From: Betaproteobacteria bacterium
GTDB taxonomy: Bacteria; Pseudomonadota; Gammaproteobacteria; Burkholderiales; Usitatibacteraceae
NCBI GenBank assembly: GCA_016720855.1
Contig: JADKJU010000005.1
Span: forward strand, 310,001-374,000
Reading direction: 5' to 3'
Length of the DNA: 64,000 nt
Shown here: positions 36,218-43,682 of the stretch, piece after piece
How the letters are laid out: each line of letters starts with the position of its first letter
Numbering within the stretch: the first letter of the stretch is position 1
Translations under genes and position numbers: made by a program
The notes under the pieces: generated by a model
Databases searched by the model: none
Told to the model about the DNA's origin: nothing
What the model saw: only the letters and a program-made list of their open reading frames with translations

Positions 36218-36675
36218 ACGCCGTCCGCAGTTTCGGGCGCAGCTTCGACTCCATCGGCAGGATCTTCGAGTTCACCTCCGGCTACTTCGCCCGCCAGGGG
36301 GTGGACCCGCGGCTCCTGCCCTCCGTGGACCTGGTGGTGGAAGAGTTGTTCACGAACATGGTGAAATACGGCGCGGCGGCCGATCCGGGCACCGAGGTGA
36401 GGATCGAAATGGCGAAAGTGGAAGGCGGCATCGAGGTGACGCTGACCGATTTCGGCGTCGAGCCCTTCGATGTCACGCAGGCGCCCGACGCGAACATCGA
36501 CCTGCCCATCGAGCAGAGAAGGCCCGGGGGCCTGGGGTTGCACCTCATCCGGCGGCTGGTGGATTCGTGGGGCTACGAATACCGGAAGGAAACGCGCGAA
36601 AGCCGGATCACTTTCCGGAAAACACTGGCGGGAAAGCCGGCGCCGGGCAGTGCTCCAACGACAGGGGAAGCGTGA
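36214..36675 (+). CDS. RsbW-like anti-sigma serine kinase
   Basis: 153 residues, HATPase_c_2 fold. The N-box is VVEELFTNMVKYGA, the G1-like box TDFGVEPFD and the G2 box RRPGGLGLHLIRRLVD. Such proteins phosphorylate a STAS antagonist and, in Gram-positives, bind a sigma factor. Coupling by ATGA overlaps on both sides with the phosphatase and the STAS gene indicates one switch module. Its target here could be the ECF factor next door or a non-sigma partner. Confidence 0.88.
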   Translation: MNAVRSFGRSFDSIGRIFEFTSGYFARQGVDPRLLPSVDLVVEELFTNMVKYGAAADPGTEVRIEMAKVEGGIEVTLTDFGVEPFDVTQAPDANIDLPIEQRRPGGLGLHLIRRLVDSWGYEYRKETRESRITFRKTLAGKPAPGSAPTTGEA

Positions 36676-36968
36676 TGCTGGCAATCGAATATGGCGCGCA
36701 GGGGATGGTCGTCATCACCGGGCGGCTGGACGCCGCGCAGTGCCCGGCGGCCCAGTCGTTCCTCGACAAGGTCCAGGGCAAGGTCACGCTGGACTGCAGC
36801 GGCCTCGAATACATCTCGAGCGCCGGCCTCGGCGTGCTCCTGAAGACCCAGAAGCGGCTCATCGCCTCCGCGGGCAAGCTGCGCCTGGCCGGCGTGAACC
36901 GGCACCTCCAGGACATCTTCCAGTACTCCGGTTTCGACCAGATCTTCGAGATCGAGCCCGCGCCCTAG
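36675..36968 (+). CDS. STAS-domain anti-sigma factor antagonist
   Basis: 97 residues, a single STAS domain. The phosphorylation loop is LEYISSAGLGVLL, with one of the two serines as the expected kinase target. The start overlaps the kinase stop (TGATG). It should be phosphorylated by the RsbW-like protein and dephosphorylated by the SpoIIE protein. The ECF sigma gene begins 37 bases later. Confidence 0.88.
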   Translation: MLAIEYGAQGMVVITGRLDAAQCPAAQSFLDKVQGKVTLDCSGLEYISSAGLGVLLKTQKRLIASAGKLRLAGVNRHLQDIFQYSGFDQIFEIEPAP

Positions 36969-36979
36969 CCCCCCGAGCC

Positions 36980-37003
36980 AACTTTCCGGACGCTCCCGTG
37001 TAA
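36980..37003 (+). promoter_or_regulatory. Candidate ECF-type promoter before the sigma gene
   Basis: AACTTT (36980-36985), 12 bases, GTGTAA (36998-37003). The same two boxes with the same spacing recur at 37803-37826. The AAC-type -35 box fits ECF promoters. It lies only 2 bases before the GTG start, so a transcript from it would start at or inside the annotated start, implying a leaderless mRNA or a downstream start. Confidence 0.4.
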
Positions 37004-37005
37004 TT

Positions 37006-37554
37006 GTGGACAAGGACCCCGACCAGACACTGGTGGAAGGTTGCCGTAACGGCGACCGGGCGGCATTCGGGGCGCTGGTGGCGCGTTACCAGCGGCCAAT
37101 CTACAACGCCGCCTACCGTGTGCTCGGCAATGCCGACGACGCGGCCGACACCGCCCAGGCCGTGTTCCTCAAGGTGGCGGAGAAGCTGGACGATTACGAC
37201 CCGCAGTACAAGTTCTTCAGCTGGCTGTACCGGATCGCGGTCAACGAGTCGCTGAACCTGCTGCGCCGCAACAAGCGGGAGGATCCGCTCGACGAGGAAG
37301 TGGAACTTCCGGGGGCCGAGAGCGCCAACCCGGAATGGCAACTGAACGAGGCGCAGCTTTCGCGGCGCGTGCAGGGAGCGTTGATGCGGCTCAAGGCGGA
37401 CGACCGGGTGGTGATCACGCTGCGGCACTTTTCCGAGTGCAGCTATCGGGAGATCGGCGTCATCCTCGAGCTGGACGAACGGACGGTCAAGTCGCGCCTT
37501 TTCGAGGCGAGGAGCCGGTTGAAGGGGATGCTCAAGGACCTGCAGGACCACTGA
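37006..37554 (+). CDS. ECF-family RNA polymerase sigma factor
   Basis: 182 residues from GTG. Region 2 is DRAAFGALVARYQRPIYNAAY to AADTAQAVFLKVAEKLDDY (with DDAADTAQAVF as the DDxxQ-type core), and region 4 is LMRLKADDRVVITLRHFSEC through REIGVILELDERTVKSRLFEAR. An RpoE-like group 4 factor. The next gene starts 4 bp later with an anti-sigma-like segment, the usual order. The preceding STAS, kinase and phosphatase genes are co-directional. Confidence 0.92.
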   Translation: MDKDPDQTLVEGCRNGDRAAFGALVARYQRPIYNAAYRVLGNADDAADTAQAVFLKVAEKLDDYDPQYKFFSWLYRIAVNESLNLLRRNKREDPLDEEVELPGAESANPEWQLNEAQLSRRVQGALMRLKADDRVVITLRHFSECSYREIGVILELDERTVKSRLFEARSRLKGMLKDLQDH

Positions 37555-37558
37555 GACC

Positions 37559-39535
37559 ATGGACCAGAATCGAATCGATCAACTCATGCACGCGGTACTC
37601 GACGGCGAGGCCACCGCCGAGGAAGCCCGCGATCTCGACGGTCTGCTCGCCGCCGACCCCACCGCCCGCGCCCGCTTCGAGGAACTCACGCGCCTGTTCC
37701 GCGACCTGGGCGGCGTGCCGCGGGTGCAGCCGCCCGATGGATTCGAGTCGGTCGTCATGGAACGGGTCGCCCTTCGCCCCCCGAGGGCCAGGGGCTGGCG
37801 CCAACTTTTTTCGCCTTCACGTGTAAGTGGTGAAGGTTCCAACGGATCCCGGGGCATCAGGCCGGGGCATTCAGCCAGGGCCCATCGGAATTCCGGGCGG
37901 GGTCAACATTTTGGGGAGTCGACAATGAGCCAGCAAGAAACGCGTTCCACCGGCAAAGGCAAGGTCTGGATCGTCACGGGCGTGGCCGCTGCCGTCATCG
38001 CCGTGGTCGGGCATTACGCCTTCGACTTCCCGAATTCCGGGGAGAACCTCACCGGCACGATCGCGCCGGCGCAGCGCTACCGCGCGCAGCAGATCCAGGC
38101 CGAGGACGTGAAGCTCGGCGACCAGGCGATCACCCAGCTCATGCAGACGGATATCTACGAGAAGATCCTGAAGGACCAGGATTTCCGCGCGCTCGTCCTC
38201 GACGCCAGCTTCCAGGCCCTTGCGCGCCAGCCCGAGGCCCTCGCGGCCATGGCGCGCAATCCCGAGGCCTTCGCCGCGATGGCGAGCCAGCCCGAAGCGT
38301 TCGCGGCGATGGCGAGAAACGCCGATGCGTTCGCCTCGATGGCGCGCCAGCCCGAGGCCTTCGCCGCGATGGCGAGGAACCCGCAGGCGTTCGCCGCCAT
38401 GGCTCGCCAGCCGGAAGCCTTCCAGGCCCTCGCGCGCCAGCCCGAGGCGTTTGCCGCCTTGGCGACCAATCCCGCCGCCCTGCAGGCCCTGGCGAACAAT
38501 GCGGAGGCGTTCGCGGCCATGGCGCAGCAGCCGCAGGCCTTTGCCGCGATGGCGCGCCAGCCCGAAGCCTTCGCCGTCATGGCCCGCCAGCCCGAAGCCT
38601 TCTCCGCGATGGCGAATCACCCGCAGGCGTTCACCGCGATGGCCCGATACCCCGAGGCATTCGCCGTCATGGCCAGGAACCCCGCCGCATTCGCCGCCTT
38701 CGCGAATGATGCCCAGGGCTTCGCCGCGGCCGCCCGCAATCCCCAGTCGATCGCAGCCATGGCCCAGGCAGCCCAGGCCTTCCAGGCGATGGCGGCCAAC
38801 AAGGCCGACATGAACGCGATTGCCGCGGATGCGCAGGCCTTTGCCGCGATGGCGCGCAGCGCCCAGGCCTTCCAGGCCCTGGCAGCGCAGCCGGAAGCGT
38901 TCTCCACGATGGCCCGGCAGCCGCAGGCCTTCCAGGCGATGGCGCGCAACGCCGAAGCCTTCCAGGCCCTTGCCCGCAATCCGCAGGCCCTGGCCTCCCT
39001 GGCGCGGCAACCCGAAGCCTTCTCCGCGATGGCGAGAAACGCCGAAGCGTTCTCGGCCCTGGCTCGCCAGCCCGAAGCCTTCGCCGCGATGGCACGCCAG
39101 CCGGAAGCCTTCGCCGCGATGGCGAGGAACGTCGATGCGTTCGCGGCGCTGGCCCGCCAGCCCCAGGCTCTCGCGTCACTGGCCCGCCAGCCCGAGGCCT
39201 TCACCGCGATGGCGCGCTACCCGCAGGCCTTTGCCGCGCTCGGCCAGAACGCGCAGGCCTTCCAGGCCCTGGGCCAGAACGCGCAGGCTCTCCAGGTCCT
39301 CGCCCGCCAACCCGAGGCTTTCGCCGCCATGGCCCGCAACCCGCAGGCCTTTGCCGCGCTGGCGAACAACGCGCAGGCGCTCCAGGTGCTGGCGCGCAAT
39401 CCGCAGGCGTTTTCCGCGCTGGCCAGGGAATCGGGCTTCCAGGCGCTCGCCGCCAACCCCGGGTTCGCCAAGGCGCTCGCCCAGTCGAACGTGGCCGAGG
39501 CGGCCAAGAAGGGCGAGGCTGCTGCCAAGAAGTAG
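37559..39535 (+). CDS. Anti-sigma-like N-terminus in frame with a ten-residue-repeat membrane protein
   Basis: 658 residues if read from the ATG 4 bp after the sigma gene. Residues 1-85 (DQLMHAVLDGEATAEEARDL, LLAADPTARARFEELTRLFR) look like the cytoplasmic part of an anti-sigma factor; no zinc-binding HxxxCxxC is seen. Residues 86-122 are basic and low-complexity and overlap a promoter-like motif. From Met123 (37925, with GGGGAG 7 bases upstream) a second start is equally possible, giving 536 residues: a transmembrane helix (KVWIVTGVAAAVIAVVGHY), a linker (GTIAPAQRYRAQQIQAEDV) and 41 tandem ten-residue repeats. No stop separates the two parts. Whether one fused protein or two products are made is unresolved. 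A strong terminator follows. Confidence 0.75.
   Translation: MDQNRIDQLMHAVLDGEATAEEARDLDGLLAADPTARARFEELTRLFRDLGGVPRVQPPDGFESVVMERVALRPPRARGWRQLFSPSRVSGEGSNGSRGIRPGHSARAHRNSGRGQHFGESTMSQQETRSTGKGKVWIVTGVAAAVIAVVGHYAFDFPNSGENLTGTIAPAQRYRAQQIQAEDVKLGDQAITQLMQTDIYEKILKDQDFRALVLDASFQALARQPEALAAMARNPEAFAAMASQPEAFAAMARNADAFASMARQPEAFAAMARNPQAFAAMARQPEAFQALARQPEAFAALATNPAALQALANNAEAFAAMAQQPQAFAAMARQPEAFAVMARQPEAFSAMANHPQAFTAMARYPEAFAVMARNPAAFAAFANDAQGFAAAARNPQSIAAMAQAAQAFQAMAANKADMNAIAADAQAFAAMARSAQAFQALAAQPEAFSTMARQPQAFQAMARNAEAFQALARNPQALASLARQPEAFSAMARNAEAFSALARQPEAFAAMARQPEAFAAMARNVDAFAALARQPQALASLARQPEAFTAMARYPQAFAALGQNAQAFQALGQNAQALQVLARQPEAFAAMARNPQAFAALANNAQALQVLARNPQAFSALARESGFQALAANPGFAKALAQSNVAEAAKKGEAAAKK
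37803..37826 (+). promoter_or_regulatory. Candidate ECF-type promoter for the repeat protein
   Basis: AACTTT (37803-37808), 12 bases, GTGTAA (37821-37826), identical in both boxes and in spacing to the motif at 36980-37003. It lies 99 bases before the internal ATG at 37925, a normal leader length. Confidence 0.5.
38210..39439 (+). repeat. 41 tandem 30-bp units encoding ten-residue repeats
   Basis: Units of the form F-A-A-M-A-R-Q/N-P-E/Q-A run without any insertion or deletion for 41 units (the last partial). Position 1 is Phe, Leu, Ile or Met, positions 2, 5 and 10 are nearly always Ala, position 4 is Met or Leu, and position 8 is mostly Pro. After unit 41 the register shifts (FQALAANPGF) and the protein ends in a lysine-rich tail. 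Confidence 0.95.
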
Positions 39536-39560
39536 GCAATCCGGCTTCCCTGCTGTTCCC

Positions 39561-39598
39561 GAAACCGCCGGCCCCCAGGGCCGGCGGTTTCCTTTTGG
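39561..39598 (+). terminator. Rho-independent terminator
   Basis: Perfect 13-bp stem GAAACCGCCGGCC / GGCCGGCGGTTTC with a 5-base loop, followed by CCTTTT; 25 bases after the stop of the repeat protein gene. Confidence 0.88.
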
Positions 39599-39648
39599 GT
39601 CAATGGTCCCTATGCTTCGTCGGTCCATGCCAGCCTTGAGGCGACTGC

Positions 39649-42624
39649 ATGCGTGCCCGACTGTTCTTTCCGTTGCTGATTGCCCTTGTGCCGGCGGCGC
39701 AGGCCGAGTCGGTTCCCCAGCCGGAACCGATCGAGCAGGCCGAGGTGGACAGCCCGCTGGGCCTGTCCTACGTCGATATACCGGACATGCGGCTCATCTA
39801 CATCGATCCGGCCCTCGCGTATCTCGTGCCGCACGCGGTGCGCACCTTCGCCAACTCGATGTCCTGGCAGCGCCGCGTACTCGGCTGGAACCCCACGCAG
39901 CCGACCACCGTCCTCCTCAAGGACTTCTCCGACTACGGCAACGCCTCCGCCGGCGCCGCGCCGCGCAACGCCCTCACCTTCGACATCGCCCCGCTGTCGC
40001 TCGCGTTCGAGACCTACCCGGCCAGCGAGCGAATGTACTCGCTCATGAACCACGAGCTGGTGCATGTCTCGACGATGGACATGTCCTCCGCCGAAGACCG
40101 GTCGTGGCGGCGGTTCTTCCTCGGCAAGGTCTATCCCAACGGGGAAAATCCCGAGACGATGCTCTACAGCTACCTCACGGTGCCGCGCTTCACCGTGCCG
40201 CGCTGGTACCTCGAGGGAAGCGCCGTCTTCATGGAAACGTGGATGGGCGGGGGACTGGGGCGCGCGCAGGGCGGCTACGACGAGATGGTGTTCCGCGCCA
40301 TGGTGCGCGACAACGCGCCCTTCTACGACGCGCTGGGGCTCGTCTCGCGCGGCACCCGCGTGGACTTCCAGGTGGGCGTGAACGCCTACCTCTACGGGAC
40401 GCGCTTCTTCACCTACCTCGCCTACGCCTATTCGCCGGAGAAGGTCGTGAAGTGGTTGCGGCGCGACGAGGACAGCAAGCGCTACTACTCGGACCATTTC
40501 CAGCAGGTCTTCGGCCTGCCGATCGAGCAGGCGTGGCAGGACTGGATTGCCTTCGAGCGCGAGTTCCAGAGGAAGAACCTCGAGGCGGTGGCGAAATACC
40601 CGCTCACGCCGCAACGGGACCTGGTCGCGAAGGCGGTCGGCTCGACCTCGCGCGCCTTCTACGACGAGGCGACCGGCAACCTCTATGGCGCGTTCCGCTA
40701 CCCCGGCGTGGTGGAGCACGTCGGCGTCCTCAACACACGCGACGGCTCGATCCGGCGGCTTACCGACATCAAGGGCGCAATGCTCTACCGCGTGACCTCG
40801 CTCGCGTACGACCCTGCCGGGACGATCTTTTACACCGCCGATAACTACAACCTTCGCGACCTGATGGCGGTGGACGTGAAGACGGGCGACGAGAAGATGC
40901 TCCTCGAGGACGCGCGCATCGGCGAGATCGTCTTCAATCCGGTGGACCGGTCGCTGCTCGGGGTGCGCCACCAGAACGGGCTGGCCACGCTGGTGCGGAT
41001 CCCGCCCCCGTACACGGAGTGGAGCCAGATCCACACCTTCCCCTACGGCGTCGTCCCCTATGACCTCGACATCTCGCCCGACGGGCGGCTGCTCTCGGGT
41101 TCCGTGGCCGAGGTGAACGGCGACCAGTTCCTGCGCGTGTGGCAACTCGACAAGGTGCGCGCCGGGGACCTGAAGCCCCTGAGCCAGTACAGCTTCGGGC
41201 AATCGGTGCCGGAAGGGTTCGTCTTCTCGCGCGACGGACGCTTCCTGTACGGCAGCAGCTACTACACGGGCGCCTCCAACATCTTCCGCTACGAAGTGGC
41301 GACCGGCGAAGTCGAGGCGGTATCCAATGCGGCCACGGGATTCTTCCGCCCGGCGACGCTCGCCGACGGCAAGCTCGTGGTGTTCAACTACACGGGCCAG
41401 GGATTCGTTCCCACGGTCATCGAACCGAAGCCGCTGAAGGACGTGAGCGCCATCAGCTTCCTGGGCGCCGAGGTGGCGGCCAGGCACCCCGTGGTCAAGA
41501 CCTGGCAGGTGCCGCCGCCTTCCAACGTCGACTACGAGAAGCTCGTCACCGGCACGGGCGTCTACGCCCCGCTGCGAAACCTCGACCTGCAAAGCGGATA
41601 CCCGGTGCTGCAGGGCTACAAGAACTCCGCCGGCATCGGCTATCACCTCAACATCGAGGACGCCCTGCGGATCGCAAGCATCGGCATCACCGCGGCCTAT
41701 ACGCCGGACACGGGCCTGCCCTCGAACGAACGCGCCCACATCGAGGCGAAATACAAGTACCTCGGCTGGAACGCGGCGCTTTCCTACAACCGGTCGGATT
41801 TCTACGACCTCTTCGGGCCCACGATCCGCAGCCGCAAGGGCTACGCCGCCATCCTGGGCTACGACCACTCGATCATCTTCGACGGCCCGCGCAAGTTCGA
41901 CGCCAAGGCCGAGGTCGCCTACTACGACAAGATCGACGCCCTGCCGAACTACCAGAACGTCGAGACGACGTTCGACAAGCTGCTCACGGCCCAGGTGGGC
42001 CTCTACTTCACCCACACGCGCCGTTCCCTGGGCGCGGTGGACGAGGAGAAGGGCTTCCTCTGGGACGCCGTGCTCAGCACCAACCACGTGAGCACCGAGA
42101 CCGTCCCGCAGCTGCGCGGGCGGCTCGACTTCGGGTTCGCGCTGCCCATCGACCATTCCTCGATCTGGCTGCGCACCGTGGCCGGCGCCTCCCGCGGCAA
42201 CCGCGACGATACGCTCGCCAACTTCTACTTCGGCGGCTTCGGCAACAACTACGTGGACAGCGGCGAGGTGAAGCGCTACCGCGAGTACTACGCGCTGCCG
42301 GGGTTCGGCATCAACGAGGTGGGGGGAAAGAGCTTCGCGCGCACCCTCGTCGAATGGAACCTGCCCCCCGTCGTCTTCGAGACCCTCGGCACGCCGAGCT
42401 TCCACCTCGCCTGGCTGCGGCCGGCCGTCTTCGTGAGCGGCCTCTGGACCGACCCGACCAGTTCGACCTGGCGCAAGGACTACGCGAGCACGGGCGCCCA
42501 GGTCGACCTGCGGTTCAGCATCCTGCACTGGTACGACATGACCCTCTCCGCCGGCTACGCCGTGGGCTACCGCGAGGGGCGCCGCGCCGGCGACGAGTGG
42601 ATGGTCTCCCTCAAGATCATGTGA
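39649..42624 (+). CDS. Outer-membrane protein: metallopeptidase-like domain, beta-propeller and C-terminal barrel
   Basis: 991 residues. A signal peptide ends AAQAE. Residues 40-300 carry HELVH at 135-139 and WYLEGSAVFME at 186-196, the HExxH plus downstream Glu pattern of gluzincin (peptidase MA-like) metalloproteases. Residues 300-630 have TolB/WD40-like blades (VTSLAYDPAGTIFYTAD, DLDISPDGRLLSGS, FVFSRDGRFLYGSSYY). From about 640 alternating aromatic strands (GIGYHLNIEDALRIASIGIT, AALSYNRSDFYDLFG, KFDAKAEVAYYDKI, VDLRFSILHWYDMTLSAGYA) predict an outer-membrane barrel of Omp85/BamA-like surface-antigen type; it ends VSLKIM without the usual Phe. I know of no named protein with this three-part architecture. 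Confidence 0.75.
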   Translation: MRARLFFPLLIALVPAAQAESVPQPEPIEQAEVDSPLGLSYVDIPDMRLIYIDPALAYLVPHAVRTFANSMSWQRRVLGWNPTQPTTVLLKDFSDYGNASAGAAPRNALTFDIAPLSLAFETYPASERMYSLMNHELVHVSTMDMSSAEDRSWRRFFLGKVYPNGENPETMLYSYLTVPRFTVPRWYLEGSAVFMETWMGGGLGRAQGGYDEMVFRAMVRDNAPFYDALGLVSRGTRVDFQVGVNAYLYGTRFFTYLAYAYSPEKVVKWLRRDEDSKRYYSDHFQQVFGLPIEQAWQDWIAFEREFQRKNLEAVAKYPLTPQRDLVAKAVGSTSRAFYDEATGNLYGAFRYPGVVEHVGVLNTRDGSIRRLTDIKGAMLYRVTSLAYDPAGTIFYTADNYNLRDLMAVDVKTGDEKMLLEDARIGEIVFNPVDRSLLGVRHQNGLATLVRIPPPYTEWSQIHTFPYGVVPYDLDISPDGRLLSGSVAEVNGDQFLRVWQLDKVRAGDLKPLSQYSFGQSVPEGFVFSRDGRFLYGSSYYTGASNIFRYEVATGEVEAVSNAATGFFRPATLADGKLVVFNYTGQGFVPTVIEPKPLKDVSAISFLGAEVAARHPVVKTWQVPPPSNVDYEKLVTGTGVYAPLRNLDLQSGYPVLQGYKNSAGIGYHLNIEDALRIASIGITAAYTPDTGLPSNERAHIEAKYKYLGWNAALSYNRSDFYDLFGPTIRSRKGYAAILGYDHSIIFDGPRKFDAKAEVAYYDKIDALPNYQNVETTFDKLLTAQVGLYFTHTRRSLGAVDEEKGFLWDAVLSTNHVSTETVPQLRGRLDFGFALPIDHSSIWLRTVAGASRGNRDDTLANFYFGGFGNNYVDSGEVKRYREYYALPGFGINEVGGKSFARTLVEWNLPPVVFETLGTPSFHLAWLRPAVFVSGLWTDPTSSTWRKDYASTGAQVDLRFSILHWYDMTLSAGYAVGYREGRRAGDEWMVSLKIM

Positions 42625-42643
42625 GGCCGGCACGCGAACCGAC

Positions 42644-43657
42644 ATGCATCGCGAAGCCCTGATGCCCGCGCTGGTGGGCCTGCTGCCGGTCCTGAGCTTC
42701 CTCGCCGCGCTGCTCGTCCTCGACAGCTACAAGCTGGTGAAGCTGCGCGCCGTGGTCGCGGTGGTCGCCGGCGGCGCGCTCGTTGCCATGGCGAGCTATT
42801 TCCTGAGCGATCGCCTCCTCGACCTGACCGGCATCGGCTTCCGGCCCTTCACGCGCTATGTCTCGCCGCTGACCGAGGAGTTCCTCAAGGCACTGGTCGT
42901 CGTCGCCCTGGTGCGCAGCCATCGCGTGGGATTCCTGGTGGATGCGGCGATCTTCGGCTTTGCCACGGGCGCCGGCTTCGCAACCGTGGAGAACCTTTCC
43001 TACCTGCAGGCGTTTCCGGAGGCGGGCATGGGCACCTGGGTCGTGCGCGGCTTCGGCACCGCTCTCATGCACGGGGGAGCCACGGCGATCTTCTCGGTGA
43101 TGGGGCTCGCGCTGCTGGAACGGTCGCGCGAGGCGGGCTACTCCGCGTTCTTCCCGGGATTCGCGGTCGCGGTCGTTCTGCACTCGGCATTCAATCACCT
43201 GCTGCAGTCCCCGCAGATCGCCACGCTGGGCATCATCGTGGTCCTGCCGCCGCTCCTGCACGCCGTGTTCCTGCACAGCGAGAAGGCCGTGGGGCGCTGG
43301 CTGGGCCAGGGGTTCGATGCCGACACGGAGATGCTCGGGCTCATCAACTCCGGCCGCCTCTCCGATTCACCGGTCGGGCATTACCTGCACACGCTCAAGG
43401 ACAGGTTTCACGGGCCGGTGGTGGCCGACCTGCTGTGCTACCTGCGGCTCTACACCGAGCTGGCGCTGCGCGCCAAGGGCATCCTGATGATGCGCGAGAA
43501 CGGTTTCGACGTCCCCGTGGACGAGGCTACGCACGAGAAGTTCGCGGAGATGCGCTACCTGGAAAGAAGCATCGGCCGGACGGGGCTCCTCGCCATCCAG
43601 CCGATGCTGCACATGAGCCACAAGGACCTGTGGCAGCTCTACATGCTCGGGAAGTGA
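42644..43657 (+). CDS. PrsW-family intramembrane metalloprotease
   Basis: 337 residues, about eight hydrophobic helices in the first 210. The PrsW active-site set is visible: Glu78-Glu79 in LTEEFLKAL, ATGAGFATVEN (Glu116), His143 in MHGGATAIF, and His180/His185 in LHSAFNH. A soluble C-terminal part of about 120 residues follows (LLCYLRLYTELALRAKG). PrsW in Bacillus cleaves the anti-sigma factor RsiW. Its position after an ECF sigma/anti-sigma pair and a periplasmic/outer-membrane protease suggests the same role. It is 19 bp after the barrel protein gene. Confidence 0.85.
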   Translation: MHREALMPALVGLLPVLSFLAALLVLDSYKLVKLRAVVAVVAGGALVAMASYFLSDRLLDLTGIGFRPFTRYVSPLTEEFLKALVVVALVRSHRVGFLVDAAIFGFATGAGFATVENLSYLQAFPEAGMGTWVVRGFGTALMHGGATAIFSVMGLALLERSREAGYSAFFPGFAVAVVLHSAFNHLLQSPQIATLGIIVVLPPLLHAVFLHSEKAVGRWLGQGFDADTEMLGLINSGRLSDSPVGHYLHTLKDRFHGPVVADLLCYLRLYTELALRAKGILMMRENGFDVPVDEATHEKFAEMRYLERSIGRTGLLAIQPMLHMSHKDLWQLYMLGK

Positions 43658-43682
43658 GCCGGGCGTCCCCGCCCGGCTGTCC

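Noticed and set aside
38210..39439. Thirty-base periodic sequence that could be mistaken for a CRISPR array
   Set aside because: The units are contiguous without spacers, keep one open frame and encode a consistent ten-residue repeat.
39610..42645. 1011-residue minus-strand frame under the barrel protease gene
   Set aside because: Same length and register as the real gene on the opposite strand; biased composition with no export signal or domain.
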